Shown: one piece after another, positions 45,244 to 53,041 of the stretch
Numbering within the stretch: the first letter of the stretch is position 1
How the letters are laid out: the number at the start of each line of letters is the position of its first letter
NCBI GenBank assembly: GCA_020073375.1
Contig: JAIQFG010000025.1
Coordinates: forward strand, 1 to 64,000
DNA length: 64,000 nucleotides
Direction of reading: 5' to 3'
Source of the DNA: Terriglobia bacterium
Lineage (GTDB): Bacteria; Acidobacteriota; Terriglobia; Acidiferrales; UBA7541
Made by a program: the position numbers and the translations under genes
The notes under the pieces: generated by a model
Databases searched by the model: none
What the model was told of the DNA's origin: nothing
Seen by the model: the letters and a program-made list of their open reading frames with translations, nothing else

Positions 45244-46350
45244 TCAATCCGGCAGCAAAAATACGCGCTCGGGCGAAAGTTCGACAAGCCACGGTTGCGG
45301 CACATCGCGGAACGAATCCCACTGCTGCTTGAACACTTCGGCTTGAATCTGAAATTCCGCGCCGCTTGCGGGCTCCGATTCGGCGGGCCCGCCCATATTT
45401 CCGATGATGCGAAGATCCAGCGTGACTCGAAACGGCGTTTCGGTCATGGCCACCAGGCGGCAGGGAAAAATATTTTCGCGGCGTTCCGCTTTGAATTCAC
45501 CCACCGGCAACACACGCACGTGATGCGCGCGAATGGCGATGTACTCGGGCGGCCTGGCAAACGGTTGGGAAACGCGAAGCCTGCAGCCCCAATCGAGCGC
45601 TTCGATCAAGCCGTCCGGGGCGCGGCGCGCGCGCGAAAAATTCTTGCATCCGGTAAGGCGCGCGACTTCCAGCGTCGGCGGGTGGCGAAAGATTTCTTCC
45701 TTCGGCCCTTGCGCAGCCGCTGTTCCCCGCGCGAGGACCACGAGATCCTCGCAGACGCGGTACGCTTCCTCCAGATTGTGACTGACAAAAACGGTAGATC
45801 CGGCGTACCGCGCCAGCGTCTCGCGAAGGTGCCGCTCCAACGCGCCGCGCAAGTGCGTATCGAGGGCGGAAAACGGTTCATCGAGCAGAAGCGCGGCGGG
45901 CTCGGTGGCCAGGGCGCGCGCCAGGGCCACGCGCTGCTGTTCGCCGCCGGAAAGTGTGGCGGGGTAGCGATCTTCCATTCCCTCCAGGTGCGCGGCGGTC
46001 ATCTGCTGGCTGACGCGTCGTTCGCGCTCCTGGGGCGCCAGCCGCCGCAGGCCAAAGGCGATATTCTCCGCGACGCTCAGATGCGGGAACAACGCGAAAT
46101 TCTGGAACAGCAGACCAATGCGGCGTGCACGCGCCGGCACGTTGATGCGCGCCTCGGAATCGAACAGCACGCGCCCATGCAGCACAATCCTGCCGCGGTC
46201 CGGTGTCTCCAGTCCCGCGATCGCACGCAACGTCATCGTCTTGCCCGACCCCGATGAGCCCAGCAGACCGAGCGGCGCGCCGTCCGCCTTGAATTCCACG
46301 GACAGCCGGAAGCCCTGCACCTGTTTTTCAATCGCGACTTCGAGTGACAT
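45244..46350 (-). CDS. modC: Molybdate ABC transporter ATP-binding protein
   Basis: 368 residues, ATG 46350. ABC motifs: Walker A GLLGSSGSGKTMTL, Q-loop in LLFQNFALFPHLSVAENIAFG (in part), signature LSGGEQQRVALARAL, Walker B ALLLDEPFSALD and switch His in VFVSHNLEEAYR. A C-terminal TOBE/Mop-type domain includes EYIAIRAHHVRVLP, which binds molybdate or tungstate in ModC. Third gene of the importer in the direction of transcription, after modA and modB; a degenerate palindrome lies between modB and modC. Confidence 0.93.
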   Translation of the reverse strand: MSLEVAIEKQVQGFRLSVEFKADGAPLGLLGSSGSGKTMTLRAIAGLETPDRGRIVLHGRVLFDSEARINVPARARRIGLLFQNFALFPHLSVAENIAFGLRRLAPQERERRVSQQMTAAHLEGMEDRYPATLSGGEQQRVALARALATEPAALLLDEPFSALDTHLRGALERHLRETLARYAGSTVFVSHNLEEAYRVCEDLVVLARGTAAAQGPKEEIFRHPPTLEVARLTGCKNFSRARRAPDGLIEALDWGCRLRVSQPFARPPEYIAIRAHHVRVLPVGEFKAERRENIFPCRLVAMTETPFRVTLDLRIIGNMGGPAESEPASGAEFQIQAEVFKQQWDSFRDVPQPWLVELSPERVFLLPD

Positions 46351-46363
46351 GGTTTTTTAGGGC

Positions 46364-46446
46364 CAGTGGGACGGGTTTCAGCCTCTCGGGTTTCGTTTTT
46401 TTCGCGGCGCCAAAAAAAAGCGACAGGCTGAAGCCCGTCCTACTGG
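46364..46446. repeat. Degenerate GTAGGACAGGCTTC-family palindrome
   Basis: CAGTGGGACGGGTTTCAGCCT at left; CGACAGGCTGAAGCCCGTCC plus TACTG at right. Lies between modB and modC and could modulate transcription of modC. Confidence 0.65.
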
Positions 46447-46455
46447 AACGAACCA

Positions 46456-47130
46456 TCACGGCTTCCTCCACAAACTCACCGCCCGCCGGTTCGTTCCGTA
46501 AATAATGGAAAGCACCAGAAATGAAAACAGCAGAAGCAGCAGGGCCGTGTGATTCGCTGCGGCATAATTCCCGGACTGCGCTTGGTCATAGATATCGATG
46601 GAGATCGTGCGCGTAACGCCGGGAATGTTTCCTCCGACCATCAACACCACGCCGAATTCGCCGATGGTATGCGCGAAACTGAGCACGACGCCGGTGACGG
46701 CGCCGGCGGCGGAGAGCGGCAAAATCACGCGAAAAAAAGTGGCCAGACGCGAAGCGCCCAGCGTCCACGCCGCTTCGATCAGCCGCCGATCCACCGTTTC
46801 TAATCCCGCGGAAAACGGCTGCACGGCAAACGGCAGGCTGTAGAGCACGGAAGCAACCAGCAGGCCGCCAAAAGTGAATGGCAGCGTGTGCCCGAACAAC
46901 GATTGCAAGACCCTGCCGGGAAAATTCCGCGGACCGAGGCCCACGAGAAGGTAATAGCCGAGCACGGTGGGCGGTAAGACGATGGGCAGCGCAACGACGG
47001 CCTCAACCACGAATTTCCAGCGCCAGCGGGAGAACGTCACCCAATAAGCGATCGGCATGCCGGCGGCCAGCAGGATTCCGGCTACGCACACCGCGAGCTT
47101 CAGCGAAAGCGCAATCGCCTGCCAGTTCAC
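46456..47130 (-). CDS. modB: Molybdate ABC transporter permease
   Basis: 224 residues, GTG start at 47130 that overlaps the modA stop (GTGA). About five to six transmembrane helices. The EAA loop signature ...EAAWTLGASRLATFFRVILP contacts ModC, and FAHTIGEFGVVLMVGGNIPG is highly typical of ModB. Imports molybdate released by ModA. The conserved KFVVEAVVALPIVLPPTVLG segment is also seen. Confidence 0.95.
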   Translation of the reverse strand: MNWQAIALSLKLAVCVAGILLAAGMPIAYWVTFSRWRWKFVVEAVVALPIVLPPTVLGYYLLVGLGPRNFPGRVLQSLFGHTLPFTFGGLLVASVLYSLPFAVQPFSAGLETVDRRLIEAAWTLGASRLATFFRVILPLSAAGAVTGVVLSFAHTIGEFGVVLMVGGNIPGVTRTISIDIYDQAQSGNYAAANHTALLLLLFSFLVLSIIYGTNRRAVSLWRKP

Positions 47131-47969
47131 TTTTTTCCATTCTCCGGCAGCGTAAATCCGTACCGCGCGAGCAGCGCAACGATTCCCGGGGTCCTGACGT
47201 AATCGAGAAATGCCTGCGCCATTTGCGGATTCGGCGCCGCGCGCGGAACCACAGCACCCTGCTGGATCGGCGCGTACAGTTGCTCTGGAACCGGCGTGTA
47301 ACGGCCTTCATCCTTCAGGGGCGGCGATTGCGCCAGCGATAGCGCGACAATGCCGGCGTCCGCATTTCCGGATTCTGCAAATTGCGCCGCCTGCGAAATG
47401 TTTTCCCCCAGCACGAGCCGGTCTTTCACCGCATCATAGATCCTCGCGCCGCGAAGCGCCTGCTCGGCAGCGCGCCCGTACGGCGCATGTTGCGGATTGG
47501 CGATGGCGATTTTGCGCACGGAAGGATCGCGCAATGCGGCGAGTCCCTTGTCAATGTCCAGCCGCGAATCCTGGCGCACCCACAACACGATTTTGCCCAC
47601 GGCGTAGAGGACCGTGCTTCCCGGCGCGGCCAGTCCCTCACTTTCAAGTTTTTTCGGATAAGCAATATCGGCCGAGAAAAATACGTCGAATGGCGCCCCA
47701 TTTTCAATTTGCGTCAGGAAATTCCCGGACGACCCGATGCTGACGCGCACGGTGCATCCCGTGGCCTTTTCGTAATTGGCCGCGATTTCTTTCATGGCGT
47801 CGCTCAAATCCGACGCAGCCGCAACCGTGATCGTGCCGCACGGTTTCTGTGCGGCTTGCGCGCCAGCGGCGGGCCCCAACGCGACGGCGCACACCAGCCC
47901 CGCAATCAGTAGGGGCACGGCATGCCGTGCCCCTGCAGTCGATCCGCGGATGCCCGGCTTCGTCGACAT
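47127..47969 (-). CDS. modA: Periplasmic molybdate-binding protein
   Basis: 280 residues from ATG 47969 (GGGAG upstream). Signal peptide core PLLIAGLVCAVALGPAAGAQ. Mature motifs: ITVAAASDLSDAMKEIAANYEK, VRVSIGSSGNFLTQIENGAPFDVFFSAD (in parts), KIAIANPQHAPYGRAAEQAL and ADAGIVALSL, with serine and tyrosine residues that bind the oxyanion. The n-region of the signal (STAGARHAVPLL) is encoded by a palindromic repeat at 47909-47936. Followed by coupled modB. Confidence 0.94.
   Translation of the reverse strand: MSTKPGIRGSTAGARHAVPLLIAGLVCAVALGPAAGAQAAQKPCGTITVAAASDLSDAMKEIAANYEKATGCTVRVSIGSSGNFLTQIENGAPFDVFFSADIAYPKKLESEGLAAPGSTVLYAVGKIVLWVRQDSRLDIDKGLAALRDPSVRKIAIANPQHAPYGRAAEQALRGARIYDAVKDRLVLGENISQAAQFAESGNADAGIVALSLAQSPPLKDEGRYTPVPEQLYAPIQQGAVVPRAAPNPQMAQAFLDYVRTPGIVALLARYGFTLPENGKK
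47909..47936. repeat. GTAGGGGCACGG palindrome inside the modA coding sequence (copy 3)
   Basis: GTAGGGGCACGGCATGCCGT and CCCCTGC form almost perfect arms; same family as 10674-10701. It encodes part of the modA signal peptide. Confidence 0.8.
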
Positions 47970-48021
47970 GAGTGCTCCCAATAGCAATCGCTCCCCCCTC
48001 ATTCAAGAAAGCTTGCCCAAC

Positions 48022-48432
48022 TCACACTCGCACAATCATCACTTCTGTGGACTTGATCAGGGCGGCGGCGGTCTGGCCCTTGGCCAGCCGCATTTCACGC
48101 GCGGCGTCCGCCGTAATGATCGACGAGATGCGCTGCCCGCCGATCGAAAGCTTGATCTGCGCCAGCAAGCCGCTGTAGCGGACCTCCACGATGCGTCCAA
48201 CCAGCTGATTGCGCCCGCTGATGCGGCGAAAGCCGCGGCGCCCGGCGAACACATCCTTTTGCTCGGTGCGCGGCAGGTACCGCTCGATTTCCGAGGCGGG
48301 AATGCGGTGGTGCCCTCCGGCGGTCTGCACGCTGCGGAGTTTCTTCTTGTAGATCCACTGCTTGAGCGTCGGATAGCTGATGCCCAGCGCGCGCGCGGCA
48401 TCGCGCGGGTTAAGCAGTTCCTCGGAACGCAT
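48022..48432 (-). CDS. Molybdate-responsive regulator: MerR/excisionase-type HTH fused to one TOBE domain
   Basis: 136 residues from ATG 48432, with GGAGG. Residues 1-55 form a MerR/excisionase-like helix-turn-helix (LNPRDAARALGISYPTLKQW, KLRSVQTAGGHHRIPASEIE). Residues 68-136 form a single Mop/TOBE domain (ISGRNQLVGRIVEVRYSGLLAQIKLSIGG in parts, then SIITADAAREMRLAKGQTAAALIKSTEVMI), which binds molybdate. It precedes modABC and probably represses it in the presence of molybdate, in place of classical winged-helix ModE. Two short palindromes in its upstream region are candidate operators. Confidence 0.88.
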   Translation of the reverse strand: MRSEELLNPRDAARALGISYPTLKQWIYKKKLRSVQTAGGHHRIPASEIERYLPRTEQKDVFAGRRGFRRISGRNQLVGRIVEVRYSGLLAQIKLSIGGQRISSIITADAAREMRLAKGQTAAALIKSTEVMIVRV

Positions 48433-48444
48433 GGCGCCTCCAGT

Positions 48445-48482
48445 GAATACACTTATATTCAATTAATATTGATTGGTCAATA
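48445..48482 (-). promoter_or_regulatory. Candidate operator/promoter region of the mod regulator
   Basis: AT-rich stretch containing two inverted repeats: GAATA-six bases-TATTC (48445-48460) and TATTGA-TTGG-TCAATA (48467-48482), immediately upstream of the regulator start. Suggested binding sites for the regulator itself. Confidence 0.5.
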
Positions 48483-48504
48483 CGGATTTATATGAATTTG
48501 TACA

Positions 48505-48575
48505 GTAGGACAGGCTTCAGCCTGTCGCTTTTTAATTTTGCCGCGCCAAAACCGACAGGCTGAAGCCTGTCCTAC
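48505..48575. repeat. GTAGGACAGGCTTCAGCCTGTC palindrome at the PQQ gene 3' end
   Basis: Arms in opposite orientation as at 14496-14568 around a 27-base AT-rich spacer. Its inner-strand TAG (48572-48574 complement) is the stop codon of the downstream quinoprotein gene. Confidence 0.85.
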
Positions 48576-50434
48576 TCGGCACCAAACGCCAGCAGCACGT
48601 TTCCGGGCATCCCGCCGTTGCGCGGGTAGCCGGAATTGACATAGACCATCCCGTCGACGATCACGGGCCCCGCCCCGTCGATCGAGCCGCCCTTGCCGGG
48701 CACTCCGTTCACCGTGGAAAAATCCGTTGCCGTGTCGAAATCCCAGACCATCTCCCCATCCTCGGTGCTGAACGCGCGAATGTGCCCGTCGAGCGATGGA
48801 GAAAAAACCACGCCGGGAATCAAAGCCAGCGCGGCCGATTGGCCGGGACTGCACCCCGGCTTCGGCGGATCGCAAGGGTGACTCGCAGCGAACCAGGCCT
48901 TTGCGCCGTTCTCGAGATGAAGCGCCGTCAGCCCGCCGCCTTTCACGGGATCAAATGTCGCGCCGCCCACCGGACCCGCCGTGTTCATCACGGCGGAGAC
49001 GTCGGAAACCGCCGCGTACACTTTTTGCCCGTCGCTGGCCATGCCCCACTGTACGCCGCCGTTGATTCCTCCGGTGCCCACGCGAGTCTCCCACAACAAT
49101 TTCCCCTTTGCGTCCGGATCGAACGCGTGGACCAGACCGGATTTTTGCCCCGCCACCAGAATTTCTTTTCCGTTCGGAGCGCGAACCAGCAACGCCGACG
49201 ATCCAAAATCGTAGTCAGGCCCGTTGGTCGAGGGGCAATTCACTCCCTTGGTGCGGCAGGCGGAAGTGTACGCGTCGTTCGCCAGGGCTTGCTGGGTCCA
49301 AACGATGCGTCCCGTTTTCAAGTTGAGCGCGATCACCGCGTCGCTGGTCGAAGTCGCAGGGACCGAATAGTTGTCGCCGGTGGTGACGTACAGCAGGCCT
49401 CTCTTCAAATCGATGGTCGGGGACGACCAGACGGGAGCGCCGGAAGGCCCCCACTGCGCGACTCCCACGCCGTTGACACCGGTCTTTTGCGGCGGATCCA
49501 CCAGGTACGATTTCCAGACTTGGGACCCATCGCGCACGCGCAGCGCCGTGACACTGCCGCGAAACGTGCAGCATTCGTATTGCGGATCGGTGGAACGCGT
49601 TTCCTCCCACGACGCCGCGGGAATGAATACGACGCCGTCAAGCGAAACGGCCGAACCCGTCAGCCGCGCGGCTTCGTGTTCCTCCAACCGCTTTTTCCAA
49701 GAGAGTTTCCCTGATTTCGCATCAAGCGCGTAGACCCAACCGATCAAATCGCCGAACACGAGCGAGTACGAGGACCCTTTGCGGACCGGCAGAATCGCCG
49801 CGCGTACCGGCCCGTTTGCCTGGAAAGTCCAGTGCACGCAACCGGTCTTCGCGTCGAGGGCCTGCACCAGGCCTCCCGCGCTTCCAATAAAAAGTGTCCC
49901 GTCCAAAATCGCCGGGGCCGCAAACGACGTGACATCGCCGGCAAATCCGTAAGCCCATTTCAATTTGAGCCGCCGCACCTGCGTCATGTTGAGCCCGGCC
50001 TGGTCGGCGCTCTGGAAGCGCGTATTGGACGCGGACGGGCTCCACCCCGCCCAACCCGGCGCCGACGCGGCAGAGAGAGGCGCCACGCCTGCCGCACAGG
50101 GATTTTTCGGCGCGGGTGGAGCGTCTTCTCCCGGAGTTCCCAGAAAATTCGCGACAGCCACGCGCTCCTCGCGCTTCATCGGATAGGCCACGGCCATCAT
50201 CAAGCCGAAATCCAGCGTGCGCAGGATGCGCCCCGCGGACATGGTCTGCAAAACTTGCCTGGCCGGTGCGCGGGAAACGCCCTCGTCGTGGCACCGCGCG
50301 CAGCGCTTCTGATAAACGTCCGCGCCGCTGACGGTGGGCGCGCTCTGCGCCGAAGCGGGCGAAATTGCAAATGTCATGAGTAAGAAGATCCCGATGGAAA
50401 TGAACTGGATGGCGCGAGTAGCTGCGGTTCGCAT
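48572..50434 (-). CDS. Periplasmic haem c/PQQ beta-propeller protein (polyvinyl-alcohol-dehydrogenase-like)
   Basis: 620 residues from ATG 50434 with GAGGAAG upstream. Signal peptide FISIGIFLLMTFAISPASAQ. N-terminal haem c site C45-AR-C48-H49 in YQKRCARCHDEG, followed by a cytochrome-like helix and MSAGRILRTLDFGLMM. The propeller has Trp-rich repeats (LDAKTGCVHWTFQ, LDAKSGKLSWKKRL, LRVRDGSQVWKSYL, LNLKTGRIVWTQQ, FDPDAKGKLLWETRVG, HLENGAKAWFAASHP, STEDGEMVWDFD). The CCTF and several other Cys residues may form disulfides. Its stop codon is provided by the palindrome at 48505-48575. Probable alcohol or polyol dehydrogenase; substrate unknown. Confidence 0.85.
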   Translation of the reverse strand: MRTAATRAIQFISIGIFLLMTFAISPASAQSAPTVSGADVYQKRCARCHDEGVSRAPARQVLQTMSAGRILRTLDFGLMMAVAYPMKREERVAVANFLGTPGEDAPPAPKNPCAAGVAPLSAASAPGWAGWSPSASNTRFQSADQAGLNMTQVRRLKLKWAYGFAGDVTSFAAPAILDGTLFIGSAGGLVQALDAKTGCVHWTFQANGPVRAAILPVRKGSSYSLVFGDLIGWVYALDAKSGKLSWKKRLEEHEAARLTGSAVSLDGVVFIPAASWEETRSTDPQYECCTFRGSVTALRVRDGSQVWKSYLVDPPQKTGVNGVGVAQWGPSGAPVWSSPTIDLKRGLLYVTTGDNYSVPATSTSDAVIALNLKTGRIVWTQQALANDAYTSACRTKGVNCPSTNGPDYDFGSSALLVRAPNGKEILVAGQKSGLVHAFDPDAKGKLLWETRVGTGGINGGVQWGMASDGQKVYAAVSDVSAVMNTAGPVGGATFDPVKGGGLTALHLENGAKAWFAASHPCDPPKPGCSPGQSAALALIPGVVFSPSLDGHIRAFSTEDGEMVWDFDTATDFSTVNGVPGKGGSIDGAGPVIVDGMVYVNSGYPRNGGMPGNVLLAFGAE

Positions 50435-50548
50435 TGGGTTCTTCCTCGTTGAAAACATTTTAGGAGAGAATCTTACGCTATTTTGAGGGATAACGCGGAG
50501 CGAACGCAGCCAGACGATATCATCCTGGTTTTTGCTTTAGTCTTACGT

Positions 50549-50666
50549 CGTCATTCCGAGTCCCGGAAGGGACCGGGATAAACTCCGCGAGGAATCTCTC
50601 TTGGGTGTTTGCCAGGCGAAAAAAGAAAGAGGCATTCCTCGGGCCAAAAAAATCCTCGAAATGACG
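50549..50666. repeat. Palindromic element, CGTCATTCCGA family (copy 3, extended)
   Basis: Outer arms CGTCATTCCGAG and CTCGAAATGACG-type complement, with inner GAGGAATCTCTCTT and GAAAGAGGCATTCCTC. Fills most of the 260-base gap between lipA and the quinoprotein gene. Confidence 0.75.
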
Positions 50667-50694
50667 GCGTTTCTTTTTGGCTTTGTGAAACGCG

Positions 50695-51627
50695 CTAAAC
50701 GTGCGCGGCGGCTTCCTGCTCGAAGGCGTGATACGAGGAACGCACCAGCGGACCCGATTCCACGTGTGCGAAACCCATCTGCTCTCCCAGAGTCTTGTAT
50801 TCCGCGAATTCATCCGGATGCACATAACGCACGATGGGTAGATGCTCGCGCGTGGGCTGCATGTACTGGCCCAGCGTCAGGATGTTGGTGCCTTGCGCGG
50901 CCAGATCCTGCATCGCCGCAAGCACTTCCACGCGGGTTTCCCCCAGGCCGAGCATGAGCCCGGTTTTCGTGGGCATTCCCGGCGCCAGATTTTTCGCACG
51001 GCGCAACAACTCCAGCGACCTAGTGTAGATCGCTCCCTTGCGCACTTCGTGATACAAGCGCGGCACCGTTTCCGTGTTGTGGTTTAAAACTTCCGGCTTT
51101 GCCGCAATCACGGTTTCCAAAGCCTGCCAATCCCCGCGAAAATCGGGGATCAGCACTTCCACTTTGCACGCCGGAATGCGCCTGTGAATTTCCTGGATGG
51201 TGCGCGCGAAAATCGCGGCGCCCCCGTCGGGTTGATCGTCGCGATTCACGGACGTGACCACGGCATAGCGCAATCCCATGCGCTCGGCGGCCTCGGCCAC
51301 GCGCTCCGGCTCGTTCTCGTCCGGAGGCGCCGCGGGTCTTCCCGACGGCACGGCGCAAAACCCGCACGCGCGCGTGCAGATATTTCCCAGGATCATGAAC
51401 GTCGCCGTGCGATTTTCCCAGCACTCACCCATGTTGGGGCAGCGCGCGCTCTCGCACACCGTGTTCAGGCCGAGTGTGCGCATGATGCGCTTGAGTTCCT
51501 GATAATTGGGCCCATTGAAAAATTTTACGCGCAGCCAATCCGGCCGTGGGTGCGCGGCCGGATCCAGCGAAAACCCCGCGGCGGGAGCCGGGACGGAATT
51601 GGAAACGATATGGAACGGTGACGGCAT
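50695..51627 (-). CDS. lipA: Lipoyl synthase
   Basis: 310 residues from ATG 51627; the open frame upstream to 51789 only reads through a palindromic repeat. Auxiliary cluster cysteines [12 protein letters not shown], radical-SAM motif [59 protein letters not shown] and the C-terminal RSSYHA that supplies the serine ligand. Inserts two sulfur atoms into octanoyl domains of 2-oxo acid dehydrogenases. Monocistronic; lipB is not adjacent. Confidence 0.97.
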   Translation of the reverse strand: MPSPFHIVSNSVPAPAAGFSLDPAAHPRPDWLRVKFFNGPNYQELKRIMRTLGLNTVCESARCPNMGECWENRTATFMILGNICTRACGFCAVPSGRPAAPPDENEPERVAEAAERMGLRYAVVTSVNRDDQPDGGAAIFARTIQEIHRRIPACKVEVLIPDFRGDWQALETVIAAKPEVLNHNTETVPRLYHEVRKGAIYTRSLELLRRAKNLAPGMPTKTGLMLGLGETRVEVLAAMQDLAAQGTNILTLGQYMQPTREHLPIVRYVHPDEFAEYKTLGEQMGFAHVESGPLVRSSYHAFEQEAAAHV

Positions 51628-51711
51628 CCGGATAGTCTCAATTTTTGATTTTAAGCTTTGCGACAGGAGGACACAAGTAGAGCCCTGCGCGACTGTCCGG
51701 AACTGGCAAAT

Positions 51712-51776
51712 GTAGCGCCCGCCTGAAGGCGGGCATGTGAGGGGTACGCGAGTGCCCGCCTGAAGGCGGGCGCTAC
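51712..51776. repeat. Palindromic element GTAGCGCCCGCCTGAAGGCG (copy 2)
   Basis: Arms GTAGCGCCCGCCTGAAGGCG at left and CGCCTGAAGGCGGGCGCTAC at right. Located between divergent lipA and lpxC. Confidence 0.85.
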
Positions 51777-51926
51777 ATTCGATTCTCAAGGAAAAGTGTC
51801 ACAAAATGATGCAGTTTTGCCACGCGGATCCGGCCATTTTGTGTCTTTTTTACCACACGCAAGTTACCATTTGTCCGCATCTTATTGATTTTAATGATTT
51901 AATCTATTCAACGTAAGGCCCGCTGG

Positions 51927-52862
51927 ATGCTACGATTGCACCATCAAATGACGCAGCAAACTACAATCGAAAGGCCAGTCGCCACCCAGGGAGTCGGCCT
52001 TCACACTGCGGTGAAATCTCACCTTCGGCTTGTGCCGGCCCCGGCGGATACGGGGATCGTCTTCCGCCGTGTGGACCTGGATAATTTTGAAATCGAAGCG
52101 CACGTCCGCAACGTCGCTCGAGTCAGTTATGCGACCAGCCTGATGAAAAAGGGCGTGCTGCTTTCCACCACCGAACACCTTCTGGCGGCCCTGTACTCCT
52201 GCGGCGTGGACAACGTCTACATCGAGCTGGACGCGCTGGAATTGCCCATTCTGGACGGGTCGTCGCAACCCTTCATTGAGATGCTCGGCCAGGCCGGAAT
52301 TCGTCGATTACGCAAACGTCGCCGCTACCTGAAGGTGGTGAAGCCACTGGAATTCAGCGATGGCGGGCGGCGCATCGGAATTTATCCCGCGGACGATTTT
52401 CAAGTTCGCTGCTACGTGGAATACGCGAATCCGGCTGTGGGCGTGCAGGAAGTCGAGTTGCGCGTGAGCCGCGAATCGTTCAGCCATCTGCTGGCGCCGG
52501 CCCGGACGTTCGGTTTCGTGCAGGATTTTGAAGGATTGCGCCGCATGGGCCTGATCCGTGGCGGTTCGCTCGATAACGCAATCGTTCTGAATGAAAATGG
52601 CGTCATGAACGGCCCGCTGCGCTTCCCGGATGAGTTTGGCCGGCACAAGGCGCTGGACCTGATTGGCGATCTGGCCCTGGTGGGGCGGCCGCTGCTGGCG
52701 CGTGTGGAAGCCTGGAAAGCCGGCCACGCGCTGCACACCCAGTTGGTGACGCGCCTGCTGGCCGATCCTTCGTTGTGGACCGAAACATACGAAGAAGCTT
52801 CCGCCGAGCCTGGGCACGCTCACACAATTGAGGCCTCGACCCCGGCCCCGGCCGGCGATTAG
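51927..52862 (+). CDS. lpxC: UDP-3-O-acyl-N-acetylglucosamine deacetylase
   Basis: 311 residues from ATG 51927; ATG 51948 is an alternative. LpxC motifs: TIERPVATQGVGLHTAVKSH (GxGLH), STTEHLLAALYSCGVDN with zinc ligand H84, ELPILDGSSQPFIEML, ARTFGFVQDFE, RGGSLDNAIVLNENGVMN and DEFGRHKALDLIGDLAL with the remaining His and Asp zinc ligands. Commits UDP-GlcNAc to lipid A, proving a diderm envelope. Next to glmU, which makes its upstream substrate. FtsH, a known LpxC protease in enterics, is also encoded in this window. Confidence 0.96.
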   Translation: MLRLHHQMTQQTTIERPVATQGVGLHTAVKSHLRLVPAPADTGIVFRRVDLDNFEIEAHVRNVARVSYATSLMKKGVLLSTTEHLLAALYSCGVDNVYIELDALELPILDGSSQPFIEMLGQAGIRRLRKRRRYLKVVKPLEFSDGGRRIGIYPADDFQVRCYVEYANPAVGVQEVELRVSRESFSHLLAPARTFGFVQDFEGLRRMGLIRGGSLDNAIVLNENGVMNGPLRFPDEFGRHKALDLIGDLALVGRPLLARVEAWKAGHALHTQLVTRLLADPSLWTETYEEASAEPGHAHTIEASTPAPAGD

Positions 52863-52917
52863 TCTTGGATCTCCAGCTGCCCGGTGCATGGAAATATTTT
52901 CCGCAAGAAACGGGGTT

Positions 52918-52947
52918 CAGTAGGACAGGCTTCAGCCTGTCCTACTG
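52918..52947. repeat. Compact perfect CAGTAGGACAGGCT palindrome
   Basis: CAGTAGGACAGGCT and its exact complement AGCCTGTCCTACTG separated by two bases. Between lpxC and glmU, 55 bases after the lpxC stop; likely hairpin. Confidence 0.85.
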
Positions 52948-53041
52948 GATCCCCCTGTGCTGCTTGGATTAAGTGTTCCTTTCGCATCTCTTCGGATTCC
53001 ACCGGATTGTCAAACCGGCGCGAACCGCTGACAATATCGGC

